Assembly: GCF_900094565.1 (NCBI RefSeq)
Contig: NZ_FMAF01000026.1
Coordinates: 25,276-89,275, forward strand
From: Martinezella lusitana
GTDB lineage: Bacteria; Pseudomonadota; Alphaproteobacteria; Rhizobiales; Rhizobiaceae
Reading direction: 5' to 3'
Length of the DNA: 64,000 nt
Below the pieces are notes generated by a model. It was not told where the DNA came from, did not search any database, and saw only the letters and a program-made list of their open reading frames with translations. Of the stretch, positions 26,669 to 35,583 are shown piece by piece. The position numbers and the translations under genes were made by a program. Positions within the stretch are counted from its first letter, which is position 1. Every line of letters starts with the position of its first letter.

Positions 26669-26884
26669 ATGCGAAGATCCACGACATCAGATGCCCGCAA
26701 GAAGGACACGCGCGAAAAGATCGAGCTCGGCGGCCTGATCATCAAGGCGGGGCTGCGCTACGAGAAGCGCGCGCTGCTGCTCGGGCTCCTCATCGATGCC
26801 GCCGCGCGCCTGAAGGGAGACGCACAGGAGCGCTCACGGCTCGCCGCACTCGGTGCTGAAGCGTTCGGAGAGAGAGATGACTAG
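26669..26884 (+). CDS. traD: Conjugal transfer accessory protein TraD
   Basis: A 71-aa protein of the Ti-type TraD family ('KKDTREKIELGGLIIKAGLR', 'RALLLGLLIDAAARLKGD'). It is related to mobilisation accessory proteins that assist the relaxase. The ATG at 26669 is the only start in the short traC-traD junction, and the last bases overlap traG. Confidence 0.9.
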   Translation: MRRSTTSDARKKDTREKIELGGLIIKAGLRYEKRALLLGLLIDAAARLKGDAQERSRLAALGAEAFGERDD

Positions 26885-28853
26885 GATCCTGCTGTTCGTA
26901 GCGCCATGCGCGTTGATGATGCTGATGGCCATCGGCATGACCGGGACCGAACTGTGGCTATCCCACTTCGGCAAGAGCGATGCCGCCCGGCAGATGCTCG
27001 GCCGTGCCGGCATCGCTCTGCCCTATGTCGCCGCGTCCGTCGTCGGCATCATCTTTCTGTTTGCGAGCGCAGGCTCCGCGCGGATCAGGACGGCAGGATG
27101 GGGCGTTGTCACGGGCGCGACAGCGACGCTCGTCCTAGCGGTCCTGCGCGAGGCATCGAGGCTCTCCGCGTATCTCGAACAAGTCCCGGCCGGCAAAACC
27201 GTCTTCAACTATCTCGATCCCGCGACGGCGATCGGGGCTGCTGCCGTGCTGATGTCGGCGCTGTTCGGCATGCGTGTGGCGATTGCCGGCAACGCGACAT
27301 TCGCGAGGGCCGAACCGAAGCGCATCGTTGGGAAACGGGCGCTGCACGGCGAGGCCGACTGGATGAAACTATCGCAAGCCGAAAAGCTGTTTGCCGAGAG
27401 CGGCGGCATCGTCATCGGCGAGCGCTACCGGGTCGACCGGGATAGCATCGCGGCACCATCGTTTCGCGCCGACAGCGCCGCGAGCTGGGGAGCGGGCGGC
27501 AAGTCGCCGCTGCTTTGCTTCGACGGCTCGTTCGGCTCGTCGCACGGCATCGTGTTCGCCGGATCCGGCGGCTTCAAGACGACATCGGTCACGATCCCGA
27601 CGGCGCTCAAGTGGGGTGGCGCGCTCGTTGTCCTCGATCCTTCGAACGAGGTTGCGCCAATGGTGTTGAAGCACCGTGGCGACGCCAACCGCGACGTCTT
27701 CGTGCTCGATCCGAAACACTCGGAAATCGGCTTCAACGCGCTCGACTGGATCGGCCGGTTCGGGGGAACGAAAGAGGAGGATATCGCCTCCGTCGCATCG
27801 TGGATCATGAGCGACAGCGGTGGCGCGCGTGGGGTCCGTGACGACTTCTTCCGCGCCTCGGCCTTGCAGTTGCTGACGGCTCTCATTGCCGACGTTTGCC
27901 TCTCAGGCCACACGACGGAAAACGACCAGACACTCCGGCAAGTACGCAAGAACCTGTCCGAGCCAGAGCCCCAACTGCGCCAGCGGCTGCATGAAATCTA
28001 CGACGATTCGAATTCGGATTTCGTCAAGGAGAATGTCGCAGCCTTCGTCAACATGACGCCGGAAACCTTCTCGGGCGTATATGCCAACGCGGTCAAGGAA
28101 ACGCACTGGCTGTCCTATCCGAACTACGCCGCGCTGGTCTCGGGAACTTCCTTTTCGACGAGCGATCTGGCGGACGGAAAGACGGATGTCTTCATCAACA
28201 TCGATCTCAAGACGCTGGAGACGCATGCGGGCCTGGCGCGCGTCATCATCGGCGCGTTTCTGAACGCGATCTACAACCGCAACGGAGAGATGCAGGGAAG
28301 GGCACTGTTCCTTCTCGATGAGGTGGCGCGCCTCGGCTACATGCGCATCCTGGAGACCGCGCGCGACGCCGGCCGTAAGTATGGAATCACGCTGACCATG
28401 ATCTACCAGTCGATCGGCCAGATGCGCGAGACCTATGGCGGCCGCGATGCGGCGAGCAAATGGTTCGAGAGCGCAAGCTGGATTTCATTCGCCGCGATCA
28501 ACGATCCCGAGACTGCCGACTACATCTCACGCCGCTGCGGCATGACGACCGTCGAGATCGATCAGGTCAGCCGCAGTGTCCAATCGAAAGGATCGTCGCG
28601 CACGCGGTCGAAGCAACTCGCCGCCAGGCCGCTGATCCAGCCGCACGAGGTGCTGCGCATGCGGGCCGACGAGCAGATCGTCTTCACCGCCGGAAACGCG
28701 CCGCTCAGATGCGGACGCGCGATCTGGTTTCGGCGTGACGATATGAAGGGGTGCGTGGGCGCGAGAGCGTTTTCGAAAGCAGCGAACCCCGCAGAGAATT
28801 CGCCCGATCGGCCGGCGCGCAGCGCAGCGAGCAAGGCCGATCGAGAACAATGA
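26877..28853 (+). CDS. traG: Coupling protein TraG (VirD4-like)
   Basis: A 658-aa inner-membrane ATPase that docks the relaxosome to the Trb channel. The N-terminal helices include 'LPYVAASVVGIIFLFASAG' and 'AVLMSALFGMRVAIAG'. Walker A is 'FAGSGGFKTTSVTIP' (GSGGFKTTS at about residues 229-237), with downstream 'GGALVVLDPSNEVAP' and Walker B 'ALFLLDEVARLGYM'. The ATG at 26877 overlaps the traD stop. Confidence 0.94.
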   Translation: MTRILLFVAPCALMMLMAIGMTGTELWLSHFGKSDAARQMLGRAGIALPYVAASVVGIIFLFASAGSARIRTAGWGVVTGATATLVLAVLREASRLSAYLEQVPAGKTVFNYLDPATAIGAAAVLMSALFGMRVAIAGNATFARAEPKRIVGKRALHGEADWMKLSQAEKLFAESGGIVIGERYRVDRDSIAAPSFRADSAASWGAGGKSPLLCFDGSFGSSHGIVFAGSGGFKTTSVTIPTALKWGGALVVLDPSNEVAPMVLKHRGDANRDVFVLDPKHSEIGFNALDWIGRFGGTKEEDIASVASWIMSDSGGARGVRDDFFRASALQLLTALIADVCLSGHTTENDQTLRQVRKNLSEPEPQLRQRLHEIYDDSNSDFVKENVAAFVNMTPETFSGVYANAVKETHWLSYPNYAALVSGTSFSTSDLADGKTDVFINIDLKTLETHAGLARVIIGAFLNAIYNRNGEMQGRALFLLDEVARLGYMRILETARDAGRKYGITLTMIYQSIGQMRETYGGRDAASKWFESASWISFAAINDPETADYISRRCGMTTVEIDQVSRSVQSKGSSRTRSKQLAARPLIQPHEVLRMRADEQIVFTAGNAPLRCGRAIWFRRDDMKGCVGARAFSKAANPAENSPDRPARSAASKADREQ

Positions 28854-29085
28854 AGAGTATCGGAGAAATCAGCGTGGGCGTCCGCCGAAGGGCGGGATTT
28901 CTGGAATTCTCGTCGTGCAAGGAGCGGGAAAAAGCGCAGCCGCAGGAGCCTCAACATAGTGGCCCACACCGGGGAGGCGGGACCGACTGCGCCCGCTCCT
29001 AAACTCCATCTGAGGCCGGCTTGTTCGTAAAGACAGAAGAAACCGGGCTCGACGTAGATTGATGCGAACAGCAGAGGACAGGCAC

Positions 29086-29664
29086 GTGGCGAAATCGAAT
29101 GTGGTGCCGTTGAGACCGCGGCGCAAATCCGGCCGCGGGAGCGATCGATATCGGCCGCAGCGAAAATTCCGAACTGGACAGAACGGCCCGCGCAAGTCGC
29201 TGATGGCGGTCATCTCAGCCATCATCATTGGAGCAGGCGGATGGTTTGCGTTTGCCGGCGCCGGCGATCTTTCTGGCATCTTAGCTTTGGCCAAGGCGCC
29301 GACAACGGATACGTCGCAGGCCACGTTTTCGTTGTGCGGCGAGAGCGTGCGAATGAACTGCGTCGTCGATGGCGACACTTTCTGGTTTGGGGGAGAAAAA
29401 ATCCGCATCGCTGACATCGACACGCCGGAGCTCAGCCCACCGCGCTGCGAGGCGGAACGGATCAAGGGCGAGGCAGCGAAAGCGCGCCTGCTGGCGCTTC
29501 TGAACGCCGGCAAGTTCTCGTTGTCAGTAGGCTTGCGGGACGAGGACAAGTATGGCCGAAAACTCCGGACCGTTACACGGGAAGGGCGCTCGCTCGGCGA
29601 CCGCCTCATCGATGAAGGTCTTGCCCGGCGCTGGGACGGCGCAAGACATGGATGGTGCGGGTGA
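29086..29664 (+). CDS. Membrane-anchored thermonuclease-like (SNase) protein
   Basis: About 192 aa. A basic N-terminus leads into one transmembrane helix ('LMAVISAIIIGAGGWFAFAG', around residue 45). The staphylococcal-nuclease-like OB-fold domain follows: 'VVDGDTFWFGGEKIRIADID', 'TPELSPPRCEAERIKGEAAK' and 'EDKYGRKLRTV'. The Asp and Glu/Arg positions of this family are recognisable. The GTG at 29086 is preferred because GAGGA lies 7 bases upstream; TTG 29059 and ATG 29062 are alternatives. It would act in the periplasm. Position next to traG suggests a transfer-associated accessory role, which is inferred. Confidence 0.8.
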   Translation: MAKSNVVPLRPRRKSGRGSDRYRPQRKFRTGQNGPRKSLMAVISAIIIGAGGWFAFAGAGDLSGILALAKAPTTDTSQATFSLCGESVRMNCVVDGDTFWFGGEKIRIADIDTPELSPPRCEAERIKGEAAKARLLALLNAGKFSLSVGLRDEDKYGRKLRTVTREGRSLGDRLIDEGLARRWDGARHGWCG

Positions 29665-29813
29665 GGGGCTGCGAGAGGATCGCACCTGGATGGGCGGAGA
29701 CCGTTTTCGGGCACCGTGAGCATCGCGAATAGAGCCGTGCGCCGCAGGCGTCTCGCCCAAGAACCGTCGGCTTTGCACGACCGAGGCCCGATATCCATCT
29801 GTTGATAGTCACG

Positions 29814-29990
29814 TTAGCGCGCTCGTGACCCGCGATAGTAAAAGCGCTCGACCAGCGCAGCACCCAGAACCGGCAGCAGCGCCAAGACCGCAAGCTGGAA
29901 CATCCCATCAAGGCCGAAGAGAATGGACACAGCGACCGCGACGATGGCGCCCAACAATGCGCCGATGACATAGGGAAGATAGCCTTTCAT
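29814..29990 (-). CDS. 58-aa two-helix membrane peptide of unknown function
   Basis: An ATG at 29990 opens a 58-aa frame that begins MKGYLPYVIGALLGAIVAV and ends YYRGSRAR. It comprises two hydrophobic helices separated by a short turn, with a basic tail. No family recognised. Support is the continuous membrane-protein pattern with good charge topology. Confidence 0.5.
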   Translation of the reverse strand: MKGYLPYVIGALLGAIVAVAVSILFGLDGMFQLAVLALLPVLGAALVERFYYRGSRAR

Positions 29991-30351
29991 GTGACATCCT
30001 CATGCTATTTTCGAAATTTATGATCTTCTCGGAGGTGAAATCCCGGCGAAGTGAGAAACCTGCGCCAGCGCACGCCTAAAAAAAGCGAAGCTCCCTGAAA
30101 TTAAACCTCTATCATCTGATGTCGGCGGCAGTCGAAGACGCTCATTGTGCCAAGCCCAGCCTCGAAAGGAAATCCCGCGGAATTGGTTTAAGTTCCTTAT
30201 CGATGGTCGCCATCCGCACGGACCGTCATCAGGCAAATTCGAGCAAGGCCATCGTGTCCGGTCGCAGGTCATCAGCGATATGAATCGATCCTTGCCGACC
30301 GATTCATAAGTCTCGTTGGACGCGATTCCCGGCATAGGCGATTCTTGTCTC
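29991..30351. other. Gap, nothing recognised
   Basis: About 360 bases between the small membrane peptide and the WGR gene. No frame with recognisable content and no clear repeat; probably regulatory and spacer sequence for the divergent pair. Confidence 0.35.
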
Positions 30352-30609
30352 ATGATCGCGCAACCGTACCATCTTTATGTCGAACGCTCTGACGCCGCCA
30401 GAAACATGGCGCGCTACTACGCCATGTCGATCGAGCCCAACCTGTTCGGGGATGTCTGCCTGCTCCGGAAATGGGGCCGCATCGGCACGAAGGGTCAGAT
30501 GATGGTCCACCATTTCGGGCGGGAAGAGGAAGCAGTCGAACTGTTTCTCGACCTGCTGCGGCAGAAACGAAAGCGCGGCTATCGTCCACGCACCTCCGTG
30601 CCAACATGA
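30352..30609 (+). CDS. WGR-domain protein
   Basis: An 85-aa single WGR domain, named for the Trp-Gly-Arg seen here in 'DVCLLRKWGRIGTKGQMM' (about residues 36-53). WGR domains occur in PARPs and in bacterial proteins and are thought to bind nucleic acid. The ATG at 30352 begins where similarity starts. Stand-alone WGR proteins are common near rhizobial plasmid transfer regions, with function unknown. Confidence 0.8.
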   Translation: MIAQPYHLYVERSDAARNMARYYAMSIEPNLFGDVCLLRKWGRIGTKGQMMVHHFGREEEAVELFLDLLRQKRKRGYRPRTSVPT

Positions 30610-30631
30610 GAATGGCCCGCCGAAGCGGGCC

Positions 30632-31046
30632 TCATCGGCGCCTGTTCCAGTCGGTCTCGAAGGACATCTCGATCTCGACGAAGAACGGGATCTTGACGCC
30701 GAACATATTCCGGTTCCGTATCGCACCGAAAAAGCCGGCGGCAGGCTCGATGTCTGTCGTCGGCTTGCCTATCTGGCCAGTCGGCCCCGCCTCACGGTGG
30801 GGCGTTTCCGGCTCAGTCCCGGTTGGTGATGAAAATTTCGAAGCGCCGTTGCGGGTAGCGAGCGAGGCGCAGCCGGTCCGCGTCAGACGTGCCCCATCGA
30901 GGCGCCCCTGGAGCCACGAATAACCAGACAAAGGGACATGACAGTGGCGGCCCACGCCTGGTAGATTTCGCAATGCGATTCGGCTGCTTCGCCTTCAACG
31001 TGAAGCCGTTCGCTCTCATAGCAAGGCTCGCACACCCTCCAGTCAA
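30632..31046 (-). other. Remnant leader-like sequence with ORF fragment
   Basis: The plus-strand text around 30840-30960 (from 'CGCCGTTGCGGGTAGCGAG') aligns by eye with the DUF736 leader around 35130-35270 ('GGCCGTTGCGGGAAGACGA'), so this looks like a diverged copy. Downstream on the minus strand a frame ending at 30632 reads 'AAGFFGAIRNRNMFGVKIPF' then 'FVEIEMSFETDWNRRR'. That looks coding but has no good start. Probably the tail of a decayed gene plus its leader. Confidence 0.35.
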
Positions 31047-31110
31047 AAGCCAACAGGCTCTTTTCGGGTGGGAAAATGATTGCTATATTTGCGGAAAGGT
31101 TGGAGCAGAC

Positions 31111-31353
31111 ATGGCCAAAGTCGTCGTCAAAAAATTTGGAAGTGCCAAAGTCGGCGTACGCGATACCGCGGTCACGCAGAAACGCGTGCGTGACGCAGGT
31201 ACCGGGCAGTTTCTGACTGTTCGGACGATCGACGCGCAGAGCAAGACGCTCGGAAAAGATCTGAGCTACGTGTTCAGCAAGAATGTCGCCAAGGCGCGTC
31301 GCGAGAACAAGGCTGTAACTGGCGTCCTTGATCGTGCTCCCATCGAAGATTGA
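31111..31353 (+). CDS. Putative antitoxin of a zeta-type toxin pair
   Basis: An 80-aa basic protein starting MAKVVVKKFGSAKVG after GGAGCAG. It is not similar to any antitoxin I recognise. It is called antitoxin because its last 20 bases overlap the start of a zeta-like kinase toxin, which is classic toxin-antitoxin spacing. The C-terminal part 'SYVFSKNVAKARRENKAV' could be a toxin-interacting helix. Confidence 0.55.
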   Translation: MAKVVVKKFGSAKVGVRDTAVTQKRVRDAGTGQFLTVRTIDAQSKTLGKDLSYVFSKNVAKARRENKAVTGVLDRAPIED

Positions 31354-31945
31354 GCAGCCAGTCTTCCTGATCATCGCCGGGCCAAATGGCTCTGGGAAAA
31401 GCAGCGTGTACGAGAATGCCGACCTTGAAATGGAAGGTCGCTCAGTCTGGATCGTAAATCCGGATCTACTGGCTGCCAGAATCAGCAAAGTCGAGTCCAG
31501 ACCGCCGCTGGAAGCCAACCTAACCGCGGTTCAACGGATCGAGTCTTGGCTTGAAGCGTCGATCAACGTCCACAAAACAATCGGCGTCGAAACAGTCCTG
31601 TCGACAGAGAAGTATCGACGTCTCGTGGTAGCGGCGAAGGCGCTCGGATTCGCGGTCTGGTTCTTATATGTCGTCGTCGATAGCCCCGAGCGCTCGATCG
31701 AGCGGATCAAGTTGCGCGTAGCCAAAGGCGGACATCCGGTACCCGACGAAAAAGTCCGCCAGCGGTACCAACGGTCCCTTGAGCAATTTCCCTGGTTTCT
31801 GGAACAAGCCGACAAGGCCTGGATCTGGGACAACAGCGGCGCAAAGCCGAAAACGATCGGCGAGAAGTCTGATGGGGTCATTGAACTCGACGTGCACGCT
31901 CTGGAGGTCGTTGCCAAAGCGGTTCGGTCCATCGCAACCGAATAA
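31334..31945 (+). CDS. Zeta-toxin-family kinase
   Basis: About 203 aa with P-loop 'FLIIAGPNGSGKSSVYENAD' near the N-terminus, then 'VETVLSTEKYRRLV' and 'FLYVVVDSPERSIERIKLRV' with 'RVAKGGHPVPDEKVRQRYQR'. This pattern is typical of zeta/PezT-like proteins that phosphorylate UDP-N-acetyl sugars and block cell-wall synthesis. GTG 31334 or TTG 31328 is the start; both overlap the upstream gene. It probably stabilises the plasmid by post-segregational killing. Confidence 0.75.
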   Translation: MLPSKIEQPVFLIIAGPNGSGKSSVYENADLEMEGRSVWIVNPDLLAARISKVESRPPLEANLTAVQRIESWLEASINVHKTIGVETVLSTEKYRRLVVAAKALGFAVWFLYVVVDSPERSIERIKLRVAKGGHPVPDEKVRQRYQRSLEQFPWFLEQADKAWIWDNSGAKPKTIGEKSDGVIELDVHALEVVAKAVRSIATE

Positions 31946-32066
31946 GGAGTCGTGATTCCGCACTTTCTGTGGAGAACCGTCGATTGTCTGGCCTCCAGAT
32001 AGGTGTTTGCGTGACAGGCTGCGGCTCCGGTGGAAATGATTTCCTTCTTGAAACGAGGAGAAATCG

Positions 32067-34578
32067 ATGACCACGACAAATGAAATCGCTGACAAGATCG
32101 CGTCAGACCACGGCCTGACGAAGGTGCAGGGAAAGGCGATCGTCGAAGCTGTATTTGCGGCGATCACGGCCGCTGCCACCTCCGGCGCCGAGACGTTCAT
32201 TCCCGGCTTCGGGAAATTCAAGGTGAGTGCGACGTGAAAGTCGCCTAAGTAATTGTTTGTACGGGATTTATATTCCGGGACAAACCTGATGTTCCGTCAT
32301 CAGTAGCCTACCGGCACATGCGGGACTGGTAACGGTCCGGTTTGAAGCTGCCGGGACAATGTAGCCGGGCCTTCGGGCCATGCCGATGTCGTGAGGCTGA
32401 GGCATCTTCTGCGAGCATCAATGCGGATGGGGCGCTAGGCTGGGTGGTATGATCAATGCAAATGAACTGCTGATAAACGTCGTGAAATTTGACAAGCCAA
32501 AGATGCTGACAGGCTTGAACCAAAAGGTGTGCGGTCGGATGCTTCTCTTCACTTTGGAGGCACACGGACGAAGGACCGCCGGCGGATAGGCAGGGTCTAA
32601 CCCGCCCGCGTTATTTAGGTGAAACACGGTAAACCCGCATCGTCGCCCGGCAATGGGCAGGCCGACCGCAAGGAAAGTTGTTGGCGGTGCGGGCAGAGGA
32701 TGTCGGAGAAAGCGAACGCCGGACTGTAATGGTTTGGACAGGGGTTGCGGCTCGCCAACATCACCCCGCCCGAAAGGGAGCAGACTTCCGACGGGTCTCC
32801 CGTCGCGAGAGAATGTGCAGAACCCTCGGCAGGAGGACAGGCAAATGACGGTCACAACAGTGACTGGTGCGGCCTCCCGCGAAGCGGCGAGCTGGGGCCA
32901 GATTGACTGGCGCAAGGCTTACCAACACGTGCGACGGCTGCAGATGCGTATTGCGAAGGCAGTTAAGGAAGGTCGCTGGGGCAAGGTGAAAGCCTTGCAA
33001 CGGCTGCTGACCCACTCGTTCAGCGGCAAGGCGCTTGCGGTGAAACGGGTTACTGGAAATCAGGGAAAGAGAACACCCGGAGTGGACCGGATCATCTGGG
33101 ACACACCGGATAAGTGCGTCAGAGGATTATTGTCGCTCAAACGGCGTGGGTATCATCCTTTGCCGTTGAGGCGGGTATATATCCCGAAAGCAAACAGCAA
33201 GAAACTGCGTCCGCTCGGTATTCCGACGATGAAGGACAGGGCCATGCAGGCACTTCACCTGCTCGCTCTGCTACCTGTCGCGGAAACGACGGCAGACCCT
33301 AATTCGTACGGTTTTCGACCGTATCGAGCAACCCGTGATGCGGCCCGGCAGTGCTTTATCGCGCTGCGCGGGCGCGGCACGGCGGAATGGGTCTTGGATG
33401 CGGACATTGCTGGCTGCTTCGACGAAATCAGCAAGGACTGGCTCATCGCCAACATCCCCATGGACAAGGTGGTGCTCCGGAAGTGGCTGGACTCCGGTTA
33501 CATAAAGGACGGTGACTGGCACGCGACGAAAGCGGGAACTCCGCAAGGGGGAATAATCTCGCCCACGCTCGCCAACATGGCCTTGGACGGAATGGAAAAG
33601 ATGTTACGGGACTTCTACGGCCCAAGACGTCGCAACAGCCTGACCAAGGTCCACTTGATACGTTACGCCGATGACTTCGTCGTCACAGGTGCTTCAAAAG
33701 AAGTGCTGGAGGAGGCGAAATCTATGGTCGAGGAATTTCTGTCAGAACGGGGCCTGTCTCTGTCTGAAGAAAAGACTCGCATCGTGCGGGTCGAGGAAGG
33801 TTTCGACTTCCTCGGCTGGAACGTGCGCAGATATGATGGGCATACCCACATCAAACCCGCCAAGAAGAACGTGGTGGCGTTTATGCGCAAGATCCGAACT
33901 ATCACCAAGGGTGCCGCCGATGTGAAGCAGGAGTATCTGATAATGTCGCTAAACCCGGTCATAAGGGGATGGACCAATTATCATCACAACCAGGTGGCGA
34001 AGGAGACCTTTCGCAAGGTCGATCATCTCATCTGGAAATGTCTCTGGCAGTGGGCCTGTCGTAGACACCCGGACAAGCCGCTTCGCTGGGTGAAGTATCG
34101 TTACTTCGCTCGGGAAGGTACACGAGACTGGGTATTCCGCACCGGGATGAAGGATAAGGCAGGAAACTTCAAGTTCATCCGCCTCATCCACGCATCCGAC
34201 GTACCGATACGTCGCCACTGCAAAATCCGCGCCGAAGCGAATCCTTTCGATCCCATGTGGGACAGCTACTTCGCCGGAAGGCGCGGTCTGCCGTCGGAAG
34301 TTACGGATCGGCCCGGTGATTCCACATCTCATACCGATGCACAGGAACTGGCGGCTCTGGTCTAACAGGGCTTGGCGGAGGCTTGAGCTGTATGCTGGGA
34401 AACTCGCACGTACAGTTCTTAGGGAGGAGCGGCCCGGCAACGGGTCGTTCCTACCCGACAGCATACCCCGGAGCGCGAAGGCCGCAATCCGTCGACCGGT
34501 GCGGCGATCAAGGTTGCTGCGGCAAGAAAGCTGGGCTTCCAGCCTGCCAAGGCTCTGAAGGACGCCTTGAACACGTAA
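32067..34578 (+). CDS. hupB: HU-family DNA-binding protein gene split by a group II intron
   Basis: Exon 1 is 32067-32226 and exon 2 is 34460-34578. Exon 1 encodes MTTTNEIADKIASDH to 'FIPGFGKFKV'; the next base plus exon 2 continue 'KHTPEREGRNPSTGAAIKVA' and end 'KALKDALNT'. Joined, they give exactly 279 bases, a 92-aa HU protein of standard length with the conserved 'GFGKF' and 'GRNP.TG' DNA-binding arm. Without splicing, translation stops three codons into the intron, giving 56 aa. HU compacts DNA and supports replication and recombination. Confidence 0.85.
32227..34459 (+). mobile_element. Group II intron inserted in the HU gene
   Basis: The element starts GTGCGAC (consensus GUGYG) and ends CTACCCGAC (consensus AY). 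Domain V is the hairpin at 34385-34418: GAGCTGTATGC, a GAAA tetraloop and GCACGTACAGTTC. Domain VI follows at about 34421-34459. It encodes one reverse transcriptase. Boundaries are supported independently by restoration of the HU reading frame. Total 2233 bases. Confidence 0.88.
32845..34365 (+). CDS. ltrA: Group II intron reverse transcriptase/maturase
   Basis: A 506-aa LtrA-type protein. The RT domain has 'RRVYIPKANSKKLRPLGIPT', 'YGFRPYRATRDAARQCF', 'DADIAGCFDEI', 'AGTPQGGIISPTLANMALD' and catalytic 'RYADDFVV'. The maturase domain X includes 'LNPVIRGWTNYHHNQVAKET'. The C-terminus stops soon after 'CKIRAEANPFDPMWDSYF' without an HNH endonuclease, so mobility would have to be endonuclease-independent, or the tail was lost. 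The ATG at 32845 follows AGGAGGA. Confidence 0.93.
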   Translation: MTVTTVTGAASREAASWGQIDWRKAYQHVRRLQMRIAKAVKEGRWGKVKALQRLLTHSFSGKALAVKRVTGNQGKRTPGVDRIIWDTPDKCVRGLLSLKRRGYHPLPLRRVYIPKANSKKLRPLGIPTMKDRAMQALHLLALLPVAETTADPNSYGFRPYRATRDAARQCFIALRGRGTAEWVLDADIAGCFDEISKDWLIANIPMDKVVLRKWLDSGYIKDGDWHATKAGTPQGGIISPTLANMALDGMEKMLRDFYGPRRRNSLTKVHLIRYADDFVVTGASKEVLEEAKSMVEEFLSERGLSLSEEKTRIVRVEEGFDFLGWNVRRYDGHTHIKPAKKNVVAFMRKIRTITKGAADVKQEYLIMSLNPVIRGWTNYHHNQVAKETFRKVDHLIWKCLWQWACRRHPDKPLRWVKYRYFAREGTRDWVFRTGMKDKAGNFKFIRLIHASDVPIRRHCKIRAEANPFDPMWDSYFAGRRGLPSEVTDRPGDSTSHTDAQELAALV

Positions 34579-34618
34579 GGGTTTGCGGACCGCTGAGCCG
34601 GCCTTTAACCGAGAGATC

Positions 34619-34644
34619 GACGGCCCCGCTTTAGCGGGGCCGTC
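34619..34644. terminator. Strong hairpin between HU and DUF736, likely bidirectional terminator
   Basis: GACGGCCCCGCT-TT-AGCGGGGCCGTC is a perfect 12-bp stem. It lies 40 bases after the HU stop and just before the converging DUF736 stop. The U-run is weak on both strands, so efficiency is uncertain. Confidence 0.65.
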
Positions 34645-34650
34645 TGCGTG

Positions 34651-34959
34651 TCAGTCCCGGTTAGGGCGGGACCAGATCAGCTGGTAGCCCTCTTCGCCCT
34701 CGACCTCTGTGAGCGTCGCGTAGATCGGGGCAGGGAAGCTCGGATCGTCGAGCTTGACCGAGAGGTAGTCGCGGTCCTGCTCGGAGCGCTTCTGCCAGGC
34801 CGCGCCCAGCTCGACATTGCCTGCGTAGATGCGGAAGTGCGGGCCCTTGTCGGAGGGGTTTTCGATGCGGGCGATGCGGGCCTTGACGTTGAGGGCGAGC
34901 GTGCGGATCGATCCGTTGAAGCCGGTTTCGGAGGTGGTGAAGGTGCCGATGGTTGCCAT
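34651..34959 (-). CDS. DUF736 family protein
   Basis: A 102-aa protein of the alphaproteobacterial plasmid family DUF736: 'IGTFTTSETGFNGSIRTLAL', 'VKARIARIE', 'HFRIYAGNVELGAAWQKRS' and 'YLSVKLDDPSFPAPIYATL'. Function unknown. The ATG at 34959 fits conserved family starts. It is the first of a run of minus-strand genes with long structured leaders. Confidence 0.88.
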   Translation of the reverse strand: MATIGTFTTSETGFNGSIRTLALNVKARIARIENPSDKGPHFRIYAGNVELGAAWQKRSEQDRDYLSVKLDDPSFPAPIYATLTEVEGEEGYQLIWSRPNRD

Positions 34960-35583
34960 TGTCGTATTCCTTTGCTGTCTCGGGCCGCGCCCATCGCGGC
35001 CTCGATGGCTGTCGCAAGGATCGGGGACGATCGGTCCGCACCCGTAGGGCCGAAATGAAATGGCGGGCGGCCAGGAGAAGCTTTGTTGCTCCGCGAGGAA
35101 TGAGCGCATCGCGCTCAGCGGAAGAAAGTTTCGCAAGGCCGTTGCGGGAAGACGATCGAGGCGAAGCCGGTCTTCGATCAGACATGCCTCATCGAGCCCG
35201 CGAAGGACGTGGCTTGCTGCAGTGCTCGAAGGGATATGGCAATGGCAGCCCGTCCCCGGTGCCTGCCCGGACGCTACAACGATCAGTCCGCTGTCTTGTC
35301 CACATGCCTAGCCCAAACCTCGCAGAACCACCCAGCGTGAGGGCGTTGCATTGCCCGCTCCGCGCTATCGCGGCGCCTCGCGAACCGTCGCCTGAGGATC
35401 TATACGTCAGCAGACAAAGCCGTTTATCGTCGAAATCAAGCCGTCCCGGAAGCTCAAGCCGATCGACCGGACAACCTCGATCTGGGGCAAACTGGACCTC
35501 GCGGCTGATCGTGACGCGCCCCCCGACCGACGGGCAAGAGTTGCCGACCGCTGGCGAGGCCAACGACCGGCGCTGACAAGTCT
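34960..35583 (-). promoter_or_regulatory. Structured leader of the DUF736 gene
   Basis: About 620 bases with no supported gene. Perfect hairpins include GGCCGCG-CCCAT-CGCGGCC (34983-35001) and TGAGCGC-ATC-GCGCTCA (35101-35117, flanked by CCGC/GCGG), and GATCGA/TCGATC arms sit around 35155-35180. The stretch 35130-35270 has a diverged copy at 30840-30960. No motif is recognised in the part nearest ArdC (about 35300-35583). Confidence 0.55.

Noticed and set aside
28869..29798. 309-codon minus-strand frame over the thermonuclease region
   Set aside because: It is the shadow of the nuclease gene; its translation is low-complexity Arg/Ser/Pro with no domain, while the plus strand shows a clear SNase pattern.
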